64,000 nt of DNA from Prolixibacter bellariivorans ATCC BAA-1284 (GCF_000621705.1 NZ_JHXO01000008.1:1-64000); one strand, 5' to 3'; counted from the stretch's first letter, positions 16,634 to 25,901 are shown. Program-made: numbers and translations. Notes: generated by a model not told the origin, from the letters alone.

Positions 16634-16901
16634 ACCATATATCTTCTACAGGAGTGATATGTATGCCTTGGTATTTTAAGATTCTGGTGACCCGGGTTGG
16701 GGTCCATTTACGACGCTGTCAGGTCGGCAAGTGGTTCGATGGGGAAACCCCTGACAAGGTTCGGAACCCTGTCAGGGCAGGAAGCCAAATACGGGAATGA
16801 AGTTGTTGGTTTTCTGTTTCTGACGCTGTCAGGTGCGTTGCACGCTGACAGGTCAACGGTTAGCTATTAATCAGGGTCAACGACCACTGACGGGGTGTGG
16901 G
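16634..16901. repeat. Cassette-spacer repeat, doubled copy H
   Basis: The box ACCATATATCTTCTACAGG is at 16634, 50 bp upstream of the NUDIX start. Two hairpin parts follow: one at 16711-16780 (GACGCTGTCAGG and CCTGACA / TGTCAGGG arms) and one at 16820-16901 (CTGTCAGGTGCGTTGCACG, then CCACTGACGGGGTGTGGG). No gene lies in 16585-16911. Confidence 0.78.
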
Positions 16902-16911
16902 ACGGGCTAAA

Positions 16912-17325
16912 TCAATTAGCAGCCTGTTTGATACTCACGTGGTCGAAATAGTCTCCGGCTTCCAGGCCAATGTTCATCGTTCGTTCGGCTCCGGTGTTGT
17001 TTTCTTTCAACCGGACAAACAGGGTGTTCTTATCCCGTCGTTCGACGGTAAAAGCATCTTCCTTTATGGAATAGGCATCCGATTCGAGGTTGATGTCTTC
17101 CCTGTTGTAATAACTATAGGTGCTGTCCTGAAACGAAATTCCGTCTATCCACCACCAGTCTCCTTGTGTGGTGATGGTCACAGAGTCTGCCTGGGCCGTT
17201 AACTCCACATTCTTCGTTGAGAGCTTGATATTGTCATCCCATTTTCCAATCGGGTTTTCTTTGTCTTTACATGAAATCAGTATAACCATACCAATCACCA
17301 GAATCATTGTTTTCTTCATCTTCAT
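16912..17325 (-). CDS. BACON-like domain lipoprotein
   Basis: About 137 residues from the Met at 17325. A signal peptide with lipobox (MVILISC) is followed by one beta-sandwich domain: LSTKNVELTAQADSVTITTQ, a Trp-rich GDWWWI and a C-terminal RTMNIGLEAGDYFDHVSIKQ. The pattern of an early beta strand, a W(x)2-type centre and a final VxIxQ strand is that of BACON domains, typical of Bacteroidota surface lipoproteins. Likely anchored in the outer or periplasmic membrane; ligand unknown. It is the last (rightmost) gene of the minus-strand array. The spacer to 17668 (about 340 bp) contains a diverged box near 17430 (TATTACCAACAGGG) and no gene. Confidence 0.7.
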   Translation of the reverse strand: MKMKKTMILVIGMVILISCKDKENPIGKWDDNIKLSTKNVELTAQADSVTITTQGDWWWIDGISFQDSTYSYYNREDINLESDAYSIKEDAFTVERRDKNTLFVRLKENNTGAERTMNIGLEAGDYFDHVSIKQAAN

Positions 17326-17667
17326 AGAATTAGGGTTGGTTTTCAATCTGTTCAAAATTACTGTTTTTTTGAACTTCTCTTACCAGATGAATATGGTAGC
17401 CAAAAGGTTGCGCAAGACGTCGCTATTACCAACAGGGTATAATGCTGGTATTTGTGGCGATTCGAAGTACCCGCTGACCTTCATTTGCTCAAACCAATCA
17501 TTATCGGTAAATTGGCATGTAGTTTCTTTTGACCAGGAAACAGATTGTAACGTAAGTTATTTTGCTTGCGACCATGTAGAAGCAAACATAACCGGTGATT
17601 CCGGGAGCAGGTGGCACATAGCTGCCGGCATCTGGGAAACCCCTACGTTGAACGAAAAACTAACGCC

Positions 17668-17892
17668 ATGACAAAAAGTAAATTTTTTGACCTCATTATT
17701 GTCGCAGTGACTATTTTCTTCCTGTCGGTCATCTTCACGGTGATTGACCTCTCCCCTTTCCAACACAACATGAACGCGTACGATGTGGGTTACCAACTGG
17801 GGCAATCCACCCACGTGATGTTGACATACATGCTAAAGCTCACCGGATTGCTGGGGCTGGTGTACGTGGTATTCCGGCTGAAGAGCAAATAA
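17668..17892 (+). CDS. Small membrane protein, unknown
   Basis: 74 residues starting at ATG 17668. Two hydrophobic helices, FFDLIIVAVTIFFLSVIFTV (about 5-24) and MLKLTGLLGLVYVVF (about 55-70), flank a polar loop. I do not recognise the family. An upstream in-frame codon at 17611 would add 19 residues without a signal and is less likely. It precedes the TonB-like protein gene by 38 bp on the same strand, so the two may be co-transcribed. It marks the switch from the minus-strand cassette-like genes to plus-strand genes. Confidence 0.65.
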   Translation: MTKSKFFDLIIVAVTIFFLSVIFTVIDLSPFQHNMNAYDVGYQLGQSTHVMLTYMLKLTGLLGLVYVVFRLKSK

Positions 17893-17930
17893 GCCAGCCA
17901 CCTTTTCGACCAATTAACCTATCCAATGGT

Positions 17931-18656
17931 ATGATAAAACATATGATGCTTGGGCTCTCCCTCCTGCTATCGGTTCAGGCGGGAGCACAGACCGGTCATT
18001 CAGCAGAGTCGGCCGGTTCGCTGCCAAACCTCAATGAGCGTTTTGCCGGCGGAGAAGATCAGCTGCGGCTGTTTCTGGGCAAAACAGCAGTATATCCTGC
18101 CGAAGCAGTGGTCAGGGGCCGCATGGGCCTCTCGATTGCCGCCGTTACCGTTACTCCCAATGGCCGGATAGCCGCCATCACCATCATCAACTCGCTGGGC
18201 GCTCCCATCGACCGGGAAGTCATCAGGGTACTGAAAGAGACCGATGGCCGCTGGAACAAGATACAGCCAACCAATGACACGGAGACCTTTTACATCCAGC
18301 TACGTTTTCAGCTGGCCCATCACCGATTCTCCTCACCCGACATCAGCGGCCCCAACATTATGGCGCCATTGAATATCACAGCGTCGGGACCGCCCATCAC
18401 GTCGACCAGTCACATCCTTTCCGACGACAAACTGTCGCATCGCGTGCAAGATGCCATGAATGGGGCGGACTACGCCCTGGCTCTGCAACTGCTGGATGAA
18501 ATCATCCGGCGTAACCCGTACGACTTGGATGCATACCCGATGCGGATTACCTGCAGTCAGCACCTTTACCAGCGCGACCAGGCCACAAAAGATGCACGAA
18601 AATTGAAAACATTCATGAACGAGGAACCATTGGCAGCGTTCGCCACCGAAGAGTAA
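17931..18656 (+). CDS. Secreted TonB C-terminal-domain protein
   Basis: 241 residues. A signal peptide (MLGLSLLLSVQAGAQ) is followed at about 35-125 by a TonB_C-like domain: LFLGKTAVYPAEAVVRGRMG, VTPNGRIAAITIINSLGAPI, then a strand ending IQLRFQL. That order matches the energy-transducer TonB C-terminal fold. No N-terminal membrane anchor beyond the signal peptide is present, so it is not a full TonB. The last 100 residues contain a tetratricopeptide-like segment (YALALQLLDEIIRRNPYDLDAY). A hairpin and terminator follow at 18901-18988. Role unknown; probably periplasmic. Confidence 0.75.
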   Translation: MIKHMMLGLSLLLSVQAGAQTGHSAESAGSLPNLNERFAGGEDQLRLFLGKTAVYPAEAVVRGRMGLSIAAVTVTPNGRIAAITIINSLGAPIDREVIRVLKETDGRWNKIQPTNDTETFYIQLRFQLAHHRFSSPDISGPNIMAPLNITASGPPITSTSHILSDDKLSHRVQDAMNGADYALALQLLDEIIRRNPYDLDAYPMRITCSQHLYQRDQATKDARKLKTFMNEEPLAAFATEE

Positions 18657-18900
18657 GCGCAATAATATGTGAAGGTTACAAAAACGGGGAATTTTATTCC
18701 TCCCGGCGCGGAAAATTTTGCAGTTTTTAGCGGGAAAATGTGAAACCCAGCTCTCTTTGTGCCGTAAGCCCAGTAAGGAAAGTTACTAGACAGATGACTT
18801 TCTCCTGCCCTGGAGAATGAATTTCATCAAAGACATAAAAAAAAGTGAAATTTGGTGTAATGAAATGGTATGACATGCTACTTATTCACCAGTTTGACTA

Positions 18901-18945
18901 TTGGTAGATTCAGGGTTTGATTCCCAAGCCTGAATATGATACCAA
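18901..18945 (+). other. Long stem-loop, possible ncRNA or 3' UTR structure
   Basis: TTGGTA and GATTCAGG pair with CCTGAATATGA and TACCAA around a 14-nt loop, giving an extended stem of about 13 pairs with a small asymmetry. It stands 11 bp before a rho-independent terminator. No tRNA or known RNA family could be assigned. Confidence 0.45.
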
Positions 18946-18955
18946 CAACTTCTCA

Positions 18956-18988
18956 AAAAAAAAGCCCCACCGCCATGGGGCTTTTCCT
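18956..18988 (+). terminator. Rho-independent terminator, probably bidirectional
   Basis: The stem AAAAGCCCC / GGGGCTTTT around a 9-nt loop is preceded by an A run and followed by a T-rich run. It ends the transcript of the TonB-like gene and could serve the opposite strand too. Confidence 0.85.
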
Positions 18989-19999
18989 TTTATTTATCAA
19001 CTATATAGCATGAAATAAGGGCTTCATATCTTTCGTTGAAACCCTACTCACCCCTACCCCCTCTCTAAAATTAGGCAGGGGAATTTGGACGCAGGACAAA
19101 TGGGGTGAGTATTTCAATCAGTAACAGCAGATCAACAACAGTTTATACCACAAAGTCAAACATTCGAAAGGCTTACATGCACTTCGCCTGACGGCCCGCG
19201 ATGTTCATTGGGGTTGGGGGCACAACAATTAGGGGCGGTTAGCGCATATTCTTTTGCGGGCTTTGTGAGCTTAGCGTGGAGTCCTTTTACCACAAAGGAC
19301 CAAAGATGTCCTTCATCGCCCCTTACCAATAGTAATGCCAGGAACAACAACCTGCAACTATCCATGTGCGGCGCAACAACGGTATTTCTTTTATGATGGC
19401 CGGAATGTGCGCCTCTGTTTTGTCGCTTGTAAAGCTAACCCAGGGTAGCGTCATCCCGGTTTCACCGGAATTCCTTGCCCCGGGCTATGGGCTTTCAGGC
19501 CTTCAGCCTGATGAACACCAAAAACAACTAAGAATGTGTAGTTAAAAGAATTTTCTTGTTTCGTTTAACGTTTAAAATCAGCAGTACCCAAAGCCCTCTC
19601 TATGTTAGAGAGGGTTCGGTGAGTAAATAAACCGGTACACAGAATAGTGGTCTTCAGTCAGCTTATAACTTTTCCAACCACAGAAACAACAGGAACAATA
19701 GTAACCGAATGGCGTAACCTGAAACTCTTCAATCATCGATTGTTTTAGTCACGTAAAACAAAAAAATATCAACAACCTAAAAAAGCTAAAATCTTCCGTG
19801 AACGGTCAGTTTTATGTGGTGAATGATTGAATCTGTGGGATGAACGGAAAAATATACCGATTGGAATAGTGCCAAAAACAGCGAATACCGAACAATAAAT
19901 TGCGTGATTTTTTGGGACATTTAACAATATGTAATATTTTAGAGCCAATTTAAGGATTATAGTTACTGAGGAATAATTATATAGATATAGAACTGAACG
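18989..19999. other. Gene-free stretch with intergenic repeat debris
   Basis: About 1 kb without a credible gene. It holds ACTCACCCC...GGGGTGAGT inverted arms at about 19045-19112, a CCTCTCTA...TAGAGAGG palindrome at about 19606-19628 and a CTTTCAGGCCTTCAGCCTGA palindrome at about 19488. These resemble scattered non-coding repeats of Bacteroidota. The promoter of the RDD gene must lie in its last part. Confidence 0.6.
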
Positions 20000-20365
20000 A
20001 TGACCGGGAAAACATTACGATTGGTGAATTTTTTGTTGGATACCATTATCTACCTCATTCTGGTGGTAGTATTCATTCTCCTATTCAAAAACAGCATACC
20101 AAAGGAAGATGTAAAATGGATATCTGTTGTTGCCTACTTCCTTTACTACTTCCTCTTTGAGCTGGTGGCCGGACGTACTCCGGCAAAATTCATCACCCGA
20201 TCAAAAGTATCATCGTTAGCGGAAACCACAAACAAATTCTTTTATCTGCTGCAGATTTTAGGACGTACGGTCATGCGGTTTATTCCCATTGATATACTAT
20301 CCTACCTGTTTTCGTTCAGAGGATTGCATGATTATATTTCCAAAACGACGATAACCAAATTATAG
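20000..20365 (+). CDS. RDD-family membrane protein
   Basis: 121 residues with the RDD pattern: an Arg near the start of helix 1 (LRLVNFLLDTIIYLI), ELVAGRTPAKFITRSKV with the GRTPAK motif at about 55-70, and ILGRTVMRFIPID followed by HDYISKT at the end. RDD proteins have three transmembrane helices. Their function is poorly known and may involve transport. It is followed 40 bp later by a small lipoprotein gene on the same strand. Confidence 0.88.
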   Translation: MTGKTLRLVNFLLDTIIYLILVVVFILLFKNSIPKEDVKWISVVAYFLYYFLFELVAGRTPAKFITRSKVSSLAETTNKFFYLLQILGRTVMRFIPIDILSYLFSFRGLHDYISKTTITKL

Positions 20366-20405
20366 GTTTCGTCGTCTCTCATAACTTAATTCAATTAATA
20401 CGATT

Positions 20406-20642
20406 ATGAAAAGAAAAATCATGAATGTAATTGGGATGCTGGTCATTGCCGCAACCCTGTCGAGTTGTGCGACTGTTTTTGGCGGCGCTGTATCTGAGTG
20501 TCAAAGAACGAAACCGGCACCGGGAGCACCTGCAAGACCCGTAAGAGCAGGCGCTTTAATTGCCGATGTATTGTTATTTTGGCCAGGTGCCATTGTCGAC
20601 TTCGCAACCGGCGCTATTTATAAGCCGTGCGACAAAAAATAA
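20406..20642 (+). CDS. Small YceK-like lipoprotein
   Basis: 78 residues. The signal peptide ends in a lipobox (AATLSSC, Cys near residue 22). After it come a polar Pro-rich segment and GALIADVLLFWPGAIVDFATG, similar to the FxxPG/AxVDFxTG end of YceK/YidQ-type small lipoproteins. It is likely membrane-anchored. It follows the RDD gene closely and may share its transcript. The 354 bp after it, to 20996, hold no credible gene. Confidence 0.7.
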   Translation: MKRKIMNVIGMLVIAATLSSCATVFGGAVSECQRTKPAPGAPARPVRAGALIADVLLFWPGAIVDFATGAIYKPCDKK

Positions 20643-20996
20643 GTGATTCAGACCAGGCGCAGGTTAATGGCCTGCCCTGGCTTTTAGAGCCCCTGCTATC
20701 AAATTCCCGCATACACGAAACTATCTCGCGTGTATTTTCCTCCACCTCCCACATCTGATAATTGCCCTGGAAAAATGTCTCTGTTATTCTGGATTTCAGG
20801 TTACAGGTCAAGTGAAAGGTTTCTGTTGTTCGAAAGCTTTGGGGGTTAAAAAGAAGACTCCAAACGTTAGACACCAGACTTTTGCCTTCTTACTTTAACC
20901 TTTATTCTTGGATTTTCAGTTTTCGTAACCCCTGCGTTTAACAATTCCCTTCTCATGTTGTTATGGTTTCCGGATATTGACGAAAAAGAAAACAGC

Positions 20997-21371
20997 ATGA
21001 GTAAATCCATTTTAATGACCGGCGCGGCGCTAATGGCACTGGCGGTTATACTGGGAGCTTTTGGCGCCCACGCCCTGAAAACCCGGTTGACGACCGACAT
21101 GATGCAGGTGTACCACACGGGAGTACAGTACCAGTTTTATCACGCCCTGGGACTGCTGATTATTGGCGTGCTTTCCATTCATTATCCTTCGGGAACGCTC
21201 AACTGGTCGGCCATCTTCATGACCGTGGGCATTGTGCTATTCTCGGGTAGCTTGTACCTGCTGTCCATTACCGGCATCAAATGGTTGGGAGCTATTACCC
21301 CGTTGGGAGGAACCAGTTTCATCATTGGCTGGGTGTTATTGTTTTTTGCTGTTTGGAAGAAAATGGGGTGA
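20997..21371 (+). CDS. DUF423 family membrane protein
   Basis: 124 residues with four transmembrane helices and the DUF423 pattern: LGAFGAHALK after helix 1, YHTGVQYQFYHALGLL at about 40-57, and ITPLGGTSFIIGW near the end. The start at 20997 puts the first helix at the N-terminus; an upstream in-frame codon at 20955 would add a non-hydrophobic leader. Function of the family is unknown. The 270-bp spacer downstream has no gene. Confidence 0.93.
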   Translation: MSKSILMTGAALMALAVILGAFGAHALKTRLTTDMMQVYHTGVQYQFYHALGLLIIGVLSIHYPSGTLNWSAIFMTVGIVLFSGSLYLLSITGIKWLGAITPLGGTSFIIGWVLLFFAVWKKMG

Positions 21372-21644
21372 CAATGGACAATAAGCCGTGAACAGTGAGA
21401 AATGAACAATTAAAATACCAGGGATAAGGGGTAAGGTATAGGGAATAAGGGTATACAGCAGCGAAATGAATTTTCTTTTTCAAGAAAACTATTTCACATC
21501 ACTTTAGGATATATTCAAGAAAAAATTTCATTTTCTCTTGATTTCGATTAACAATAAGATAAAATTTCTTTCGTTATGATTAGTGTATTTGCCTAACCAG
21601 GACACAAATAACTATAATGTTTCATATTAATTCAACGAAAGAAA

Positions 21645-22172
21645 ATGAAAAGATCAGCATTCCTCATCCTTGCTATTATTTTACCTCTTTTGGGCTTTTC
21701 CCAATCGTTCGATACTTCTCATCTTCGTGTAGGCGGTGGTTTGGTATACGGAACAGACATCGATAATGTTGGTATTGACATCAATGGAGTCTATCAGTTC
21801 GACGAACAATGGGAAGGCGGAATTGCATTTACCCACTTTTTTGAAAAAAATTATGCCAACTGGAATGTTCTCGACTTTGACGGACATTACATTTTTTACA
21901 GCGACAACAGCGGTTTGAACATTTACGGTATGGCCGGTTTATCATTTACATCTACCAAGATTGACATTCCGGGAATAACTTACACCGATCCCAATTTCGG
22001 AACCATCACCACTTCGGGAGTAACAGCTTCCGACAGCAACGTAGGTCTGAACATCGGTGCCGGTGTGAATTATGCCCTCACCGACCAGCTAAACCTCGCT
22101 CCGGAGCTGAAAGTAACCATCGCAAACGGCAGTTATGTCAGAATGTGCGTCAACCTTCAGTACCGTTTTTAA
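21645..22172 (+). CDS. Outer-membrane beta-barrel protein
   Basis: 175 residues. A signal peptide (FLILAIILPLLGFSQ) is followed by alternating strands rich in Gly, Tyr and Phe (LRVGGGLVYGTDIDNVGIDI, GLNIYGMAGLSF) and a terminal Phe in VRMCVNLQYRF, the signature of an eight-stranded outer-membrane barrel (OmpW/OmpA-like porin_OmpW or beta-barrel_3 type). It acts in the outer membrane; ligand unknown. A hairpin terminator follows at 22239. Confidence 0.85.
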   Translation: MKRSAFLILAIILPLLGFSQSFDTSHLRVGGGLVYGTDIDNVGIDINGVYQFDEQWEGGIAFTHFFEKNYANWNVLDFDGHYIFYSDNSGLNIYGMAGLSFTSTKIDIPGITYTDPNFGTITTSGVTASDSNVGLNIGAGVNYALTDQLNLAPELKVTIANGSYVRMCVNLQYRF

Positions 22173-22238
22173 AACAAAAGATATTTCGCATAGATGTCCT
22201 TTGGGTTAATATAAAAGGGAACCATACCCAACAAAAGC

Positions 22239-22275
22239 AACAGGGTGCAGCCAATAAATGCTGCATCCTGTTTGC
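22239..22275 (+). terminator. Hairpin terminator after the barrel gene
   Basis: AACAGGGTGCAGC pairs with GCTGCATCCTGTT across an 8-nt loop. The following T run is short. Confidence 0.65.
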
Positions 22276-22383
22276 TATCAATGCTTTTCCACCGACGTAA
22301 CACTTTAATTGCCGGCATTCCCCTTTCGTTCTGTTCTTTTTATACGTATTTTTATCAAACAAACCCTGTTAACTCCTTGTACC

Positions 22384-22956
22384 ATGCCCAACGATCAATT
22401 CTCTCACACCGCCTCCAAGTCCCGCGAAGCTTTACTGGTGATTGATATGCAGGAGGGCTTTTTTGCCCATCCCGGTGAACCGGTTTACCGTTCAACTGAA
22501 TTGGTGGACAATGTCAATGCATTGATTGGTGAGTTCAGGAAGCGAAATTGTCCGGTCATTTTCATCCGGCATACCGAAGAAGCCGGGGAAGAACTGCAGG
22601 AAGGCAGCAAAGCCTGGAAAGTTTACCGCAAGCTGAAACAGAAACGCGACGATTATTACCTGGACAAGGAAACGCCAGATTCGTTTTACCGGACGACGCT
22701 GGCTTCCATTCTGCAGGAAAACAAAATCGACACCCTGTACATCGCCGGCTTACAAACCGATTACTGCATCGATACCACCTGCCGCAGTGCGTTTGCCAAA
22801 AACTACCACACCATTCTGGTGCAGGATGCCCACAGCACCTACGACAATGCCTTTATGAAAGCTGCAGAAATCATTGAATACCATCACAAAATCATTGGTC
22901 GATGGTTTGCCGCATTACAAAGTACAAGCGAAGTGGTAGCACTTCTATCCCAATAG
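22384..22956 (+). CDS. Isochorismatase-family cysteine hydrolase
   Basis: 190 residues. The triad of the family is visible: Asp in LLVIDMQEGF, Lys in KQKRDDYYLDKE, and Cys in YIAGLQTDYCIDTTCRSA. Relatives hydrolyse amides or vinyl ethers (nicotinamidase, isochorismatase, N-carbamoylsarcosine amidase). The start at 22384 gives a normal N-terminus; the frame is open further upstream, including the terminator region. It is probably cytosolic. Substrate not assignable. Confidence 0.9.
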   Translation: MPNDQFSHTASKSREALLVIDMQEGFFAHPGEPVYRSTELVDNVNALIGEFRKRNCPVIFIRHTEEAGEELQEGSKAWKVYRKLKQKRDDYYLDKETPDSFYRTTLASILQENKIDTLYIAGLQTDYCIDTTCRSAFAKNYHTILVQDAHSTYDNAFMKAAEIIEYHHKIIGRWFAALQSTSEVVALLSQ

Positions 22957-23144
22957 TCTATTTTGCATAAAAACGGAGAATCTCATTTTCTGTTCCTTTT
23001 TATTCCGCTCAGCCAGTGGTTCCCGCCTCGTATTTAGATCCATTTTACTTGTGGTAATCAATTTACTTCCCGAACTTTAAGCTTATCATAAGCTAAACAA
23101 ACATTAAGTATACCTAACCTAAGTTATCAGATTACCCGTAAACT

Positions 23145-24599
23145 ATGGAAACACCCCATACGAAGCCTGTCAATCATACGCAGAAGGTTAAATCGTTGCA
23201 GGAATTCCGATCGCTACACGCAACCACCTTTTTGTGTGGACAATTCATTACCGGGAAAAGTACCCGCTACATAATTTCAAAACTCACTTCCTGTTTGGAT
23301 GAATATACGAACGACTTGCGTAGTTCGTCCGATACTCCGGCGCAATTCCAACCTTTGACCTATTCCCCGAATGAACGGGAAGAAATTTCGGGCATTTTTC
23401 ACAGTCGTTTCTTCAACTCCATGCATCCCGACTCCTATCATCAACATAAGGCATTTTACAAGGATGTTAAATCATATACCATTTCTTTCGAAAAAGAGGT
23501 TCATCTTGCCTATAAAGATGAAGCAATCAGCGTACTCTTTGACCGGTTGGATTTATTCTTTTTCCCAAAAGGATTGCTTTTGTATTCGTTCCGGATGCGG
23601 CAAAATGGTTTAACCTACGATGCCATCACCTACTGCAATGCCACCTTCCGGGCCATTACCCGTTATGTGAATACCCGTCAGGAAACCGAAAAATTGAACG
23701 TTGGAGAAGATTTCCTCTCCCTGTTTCAACCGTTAATTTGCATACACAACGTCTGCTTGAGCAACAATTCGCCGCAAACAATTCCAGCCGGTGACTATTC
23801 CGTATCGACCGTAAAAAGGTACCAGGAACTGTTGAAGAATGGCAACAAACTGAAATGTTTTGTCGTGGCGGAAGAAGATCCCGCACAGGAATATCCGGCG
23901 GGCTATACCAGGGAAAACCTGTTGTTTGATATGGCCACCAATTGTCCAATTGGAGCCAGCATCGACCCGGAAAATCCGTTTCATCCCTCTCCTGATTATT
24001 ACCGTCAGCTGGTTGACAACAATAAAATCAACTACTTCTGGAACTGGCAGGGACTTGCCCTGTTCGATTCGTTTGTTGTGGTTCTCGACCGCCCCCAATA
24101 CTATCAGCTCGAAGCCTGGCACAATGAATACTTTCGGTTCATCTACATTCACAGTCTGTTCGTAAAAAACTACCTGAGCGAAATCAACAAAGCCTTCCGC
24201 AAGGCCCGACCTTCGATTCATCTGGCCGACGAATTCCAGGCCTTCGACAAGATTTTTAACCTGCACCACATCTCCCATAATTTTCTGCCTCAGGCGATTT
24301 ACGAGAAAATACGAATTGGCCTGGAGATCGACTCCGAATTGGAACAGCTGCATGTCAGCCTCGAAAGGGAATCGGCCAAGCAGGAAAAACAGCGGGAACA
24401 GCGAATGAATCTGATACTCGCCTTTGTGGCGTTACTAGCCATCTTTTCGTCTATCAAGGACGGAGCCGACTGGTTCATTGCCCTGGGCTGGCTGCCAAAC
24501 GAGGGGAGCGCCTATAACCTCTTCACATTGATAGAACTCGTACTCGTCGTAGTTATTCCCGTCGGGCTCTACATCCGGCACAAAAAATTGAGCAAATAA
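23145..24599 (+). CDS. Membrane protein with C-terminal two-helix tail, unknown family
   Basis: 484 residues, not recognised. Residues 1-410 are soluble and mixed alpha/beta. At about 390-420 there is a charged helix (LHVSLERESAKQEKQREQ), followed by two hydrophobic helices (ILAFVALLAIFSS and LIELVLVVVIPVGLYI) separated by a short loop, so the tail has the topology of CorA-like pores. The CorA GMN motif is absent. It opens a plus-strand cluster: the metallophosphoesterase starts 75 bp after its stop. If the cluster is a defence or signalling module, this is the most plausible membrane effector, by inference only. Confidence 0.7.
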   Translation: METPHTKPVNHTQKVKSLQEFRSLHATTFLCGQFITGKSTRYIISKLTSCLDEYTNDLRSSSDTPAQFQPLTYSPNEREEISGIFHSRFFNSMHPDSYHQHKAFYKDVKSYTISFEKEVHLAYKDEAISVLFDRLDLFFFPKGLLLYSFRMRQNGLTYDAITYCNATFRAITRYVNTRQETEKLNVGEDFLSLFQPLICIHNVCLSNNSPQTIPAGDYSVSTVKRYQELLKNGNKLKCFVVAEEDPAQEYPAGYTRENLLFDMATNCPIGASIDPENPFHPSPDYYRQLVDNNKINYFWNWQGLALFDSFVVVLDRPQYYQLEAWHNEYFRFIYIHSLFVKNYLSEINKAFRKARPSIHLADEFQAFDKIFNLHHISHNFLPQAIYEKIRIGLEIDSELEQLHVSLERESAKQEKQREQRMNLILAFVALLAIFSSIKDGADWFIALGWLPNEGSAYNLFTLIELVLVVVIPVGLYIRHKKLSK

Positions 24600-24674
24600 A
24601 TCACGCCATATTTATCTTCCTGCAAAAGGAAATCACATAACCAAAGCCTGTTAACCGATTTAAAGCGTAACCGT

Positions 24675-25901
24675 GTGAAAAAACTGAAATCAACCATTGG
24701 GCTCGTCCTCTTCATCGGGGTCTTGCTGAGCTCCGACCTTTCAGTGATGTTTGTCCTGAAAGAATACCATCTTCCGTCCAACTGGATTTTACTACTTCCG
24801 GTTTTCTTTTTTGTGATGTGGACACTGGTCCTGAATTTCCGGAACTATTTCCTGAAACCCGAACGATTCAAACTCGTCATGCGCCTGATTGGGCTAAGCT
24901 TGTTGTACTACATTCCCAAATTGCTGTTCCTGCTTTTCTTTCTGATTTCACAGGCTGGCGCTCTTTTAAGCCGATTATTTTCGTCTTATAACATTGCCGT
25001 TCTTTTCGAAGGATTTGCCACAACATTCCTGGTTGTTGGGTTGATTGCCGCAACGGTTACCGCCCTTGCCATTCTCCATGGCATCATTTGGGGCCGGTTT
25101 CTCTTCCAAACCGAAAAAAAGAACATACAAATCGACAACCTGCCCGCAGAATTCGAAGGACTTACGCTGCTCCACCTGTCCGATTTTCACATTGGCTGTT
25201 TTCAGGGACACCTGAAACAACTGCAGAAAGGCATCCGGAAATGCATGGACCTGAATCCGGATGTAATTCTCTTCACAGGCGATTTAACCACCGTTTATGC
25301 CGATGAAATCAAACCCTTTCTCCCGACATTAAAAGAACTGAAAGCGCCCTGCGGCTTATTTTCGGTACTGGGAAATCACAGTTACGGCGGACACGACTAT
25401 TTCAAATGGAACGAGATTGGTTCGCCCGAAGAAAACCTGGAAAAGATATGCCAGTTTCATCAGGAGATTGGTTTTACCTTGCTAAAAAACCAGGCGCATG
25501 TCATTGAGCGGAACGGACAAAAACTGGCCATCATTGGGATTGAAAACTGGGGCCTCCCTCCCTTTCCGCAGGCAGGCGATTTGGACAAAGCCATGGAAAA
25601 TGTCCACGATATTTCGACGAAGATTCTGCTTTCGCACGATCCCAGTTTCTGGGAACAGAAAGTGATGAACGATTATAACATTCCGCTAACCTTGTCGGGA
25701 CATACCCACGCCATGCAGCTGGGAGTAAAAGCCGGCAATTTCGCCTGGAGTCCGTCGCGAATGAAATACCGTTTCTGGAGCGGACTGTACGAGGCGAACG
25801 AAAAATACCTATACGTTAACCGTGGCTTTGGGCACGTCCTCTTCCCGGCCCGAATCGGGATGTTTCCCGAAATCACGTTCATCAAACTCACGTCTGCATA
25901 A
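24675..25901 (+). CDS. Membrane-anchored metallophosphoesterase (YaeI/YkuE-like)
   Basis: 408 residues starting at GTG 24675. About 140 N-terminal residues form four hydrophobic helices. The calcineurin-like domain follows with all metal-binding blocks: LHLSDFHIG, ILFTGDLTT, VLGNHSYGG, LLSHDPSFW and LSGHTHAMQ. Family members cleave phospho-lipids such as UDP-diacylglucosamine or other phosphodiesters at the membrane. The GTG start is supported by the immediate hydrophobic segment. It lies between the two-helix-tail protein (75 bp) and the STAND protein (30 bp), so it appears to be in one operon with them. Confidence 0.88.
   Translation: MKKLKSTIGLVLFIGVLLSSDLSVMFVLKEYHLPSNWILLLPVFFFVMWTLVLNFRNYFLKPERFKLVMRLIGLSLLYYIPKLLFLLFFLISQAGALLSRLFSSYNIAVLFEGFATTFLVVGLIAATVTALAILHGIIWGRFLFQTEKKNIQIDNLPAEFEGLTLLHLSDFHIGCFQGHLKQLQKGIRKCMDLNPDVILFTGDLTTVYADEIKPFLPTLKELKAPCGLFSVLGNHSYGGHDYFKWNEIGSPEENLEKICQFHQEIGFTLLKNQAHVIERNGQKLAIIGIENWGLPPFPQAGDLDKAMENVHDISTKILLSHDPSFWEQKVMNDYNIPLTLSGHTHAMQLGVKAGNFAWSPSRMKYRFWSGLYEANEKYLYVNRGFGHVLFPARIGMFPEITFIKLTSA

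Noticed and set aside
18901-18945. tRNA gene
   Set aside because: A T-loop-like TTTGATTCCC is present, but neither acceptor stem nor anticodon arm can be formed and the main pairing is a single hairpin.
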